From an uncultured Micromonospora sp. (GTDB lineage Bacteria > Actinomycetota > Actinomycetes > Mycobacteriales > Micromonosporaceae), in contig CALGAM010000168.1 in NCBI GenBank assembly GCA_937951935.1, positions 1 to 5,978 on the forward strand: a stretch of DNA of 5,978 bases, written 5' to 3'. Of the stretch, positions 5,827 through 5,978 are shown piece by piece (position 1 is the first letter of the stretch; every line of letters starts with the position of its first letter). The position numbers and the translations under genes were made by a program. The notes beneath the pieces are model-generated. The model searched no databases. It had not been told where the DNA came from and saw only the letters and a list, made by a program, of their open reading frames with translations.

Positions 5827-5978
5827 GTGGAGCAGACGGCGTACCAGGACTGGGCGTGGGTGCGTCCGATGCTGTCGCTCGGGTTCTGCCTGACCGTGGC
5901 ACACGGCCTCGATCCGCAGACGCTGGCGGACCGGCTGGGTGTGGCGCCGGAACGGGAGGTGCTCCGCCGGGATGAGGC
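5827..5978 (+). CDS. Probable DUF6461 family protein, N-terminal part (3' end outside window)
   Basis: Fifty codons are visible, open to the last base. The start is a GTG with a GGAAG site at 7-base spacing. The product reads as a soluble helical N-terminus: YQDWAWV, then SLGFCLTVAHGLDP, then LADRLGV. The order Trp, then Cys-Leu-Thr, then Gly-Leu, then an Arg-Leu-Gly helix resembles the start of actinobacterial DUF6461 proteins, whose function is unknown and which usually run to around 200 residues. The gene lies 72 bases after the repeat-containing gene in the same direction and may share its transcript. The family call rests on memory of a short pattern and could be wrong; that this is a coding region is better supported by the SD site and codon pattern. 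Confidence 0.55.
   Translation, partial: MEQTAYQDWAWVRPMLSLGFCLTVAHGLDPQTLADRLGVAPEREVLRRDE

Noticed and set aside
5101..5904. A 267-codon open frame on the - strand over the repeat protein
   Set aside because: The product is His/Arg/Pro-rich without helices or motifs, and the + strand shows a clean internal duplication that antisense coding would not produce.

Overview
The window is very GC-rich (roughly 70% or more by eye). Every gene I support lies on the + strand, uses codons ending mainly in G or C, and has short gaps, Shine-Dalgarno (SD) sites or a GTG start. This points to a high-GC actinomycete. The combination of genes and a TAnnnT promoter placed next to a GTG suggests Micromonosporales, but that placement is inference. 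There are no RNA genes, insertion sequences, integrases, CRISPR arrays or att-like repeats that I can support.

Positions 1-5030 look like one operon for the membrane part of a conjugation-type (type IV secretion, T4SS) machine. It contains the C-terminal ATPase half of a VirB4/TraC-like motor (1-1317, start outside the window) and a polytopic TrbL/VirB6-like channel protein with an exported N-terminal domain and a long disordered tail (1322-3334). It continues with a small single-pass protein whose outer domain resembles the NTF2-like fold of TcpC/VirB8 (3338-3883) and a membrane-anchored two-domain cell-wall hydrolase (3906-5030). The hydrolase has a lysozyme/lytic-transglycosylase-like domain followed by a complete M23 endopeptidase domain. 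The gaps are 4, 3 and 22 bases. Together they suggest a motor that energises assembly or transport, a membrane channel, a scaffold, and an enzyme that opens peptidoglycan. No relaxase, coupling protein or integrase is in the window, so DNA transfer itself is not shown.

Positions 5031-5124 separate this operon from the next unit. They hold a GC-rich hairpin and a TACACT -10 element. Next come an unrecognised 209-residue protein built from two diverged copies of a ~62-residue unit (5125-5754) and the first 50 codons of a probable DUF6461 protein (5827 to the window end). The link of these two genes to the secretion operon is positional only.

The observations most worth a second look are the internal duplication in the 5125-5754 protein, the possible leaderless four-residue mini-ORF that overlaps its start, the unusual domain layout of the TrbL-like protein, and the same-frame TGA-CCC-GTG junction between the TrbL-like and TcpC-like genes.
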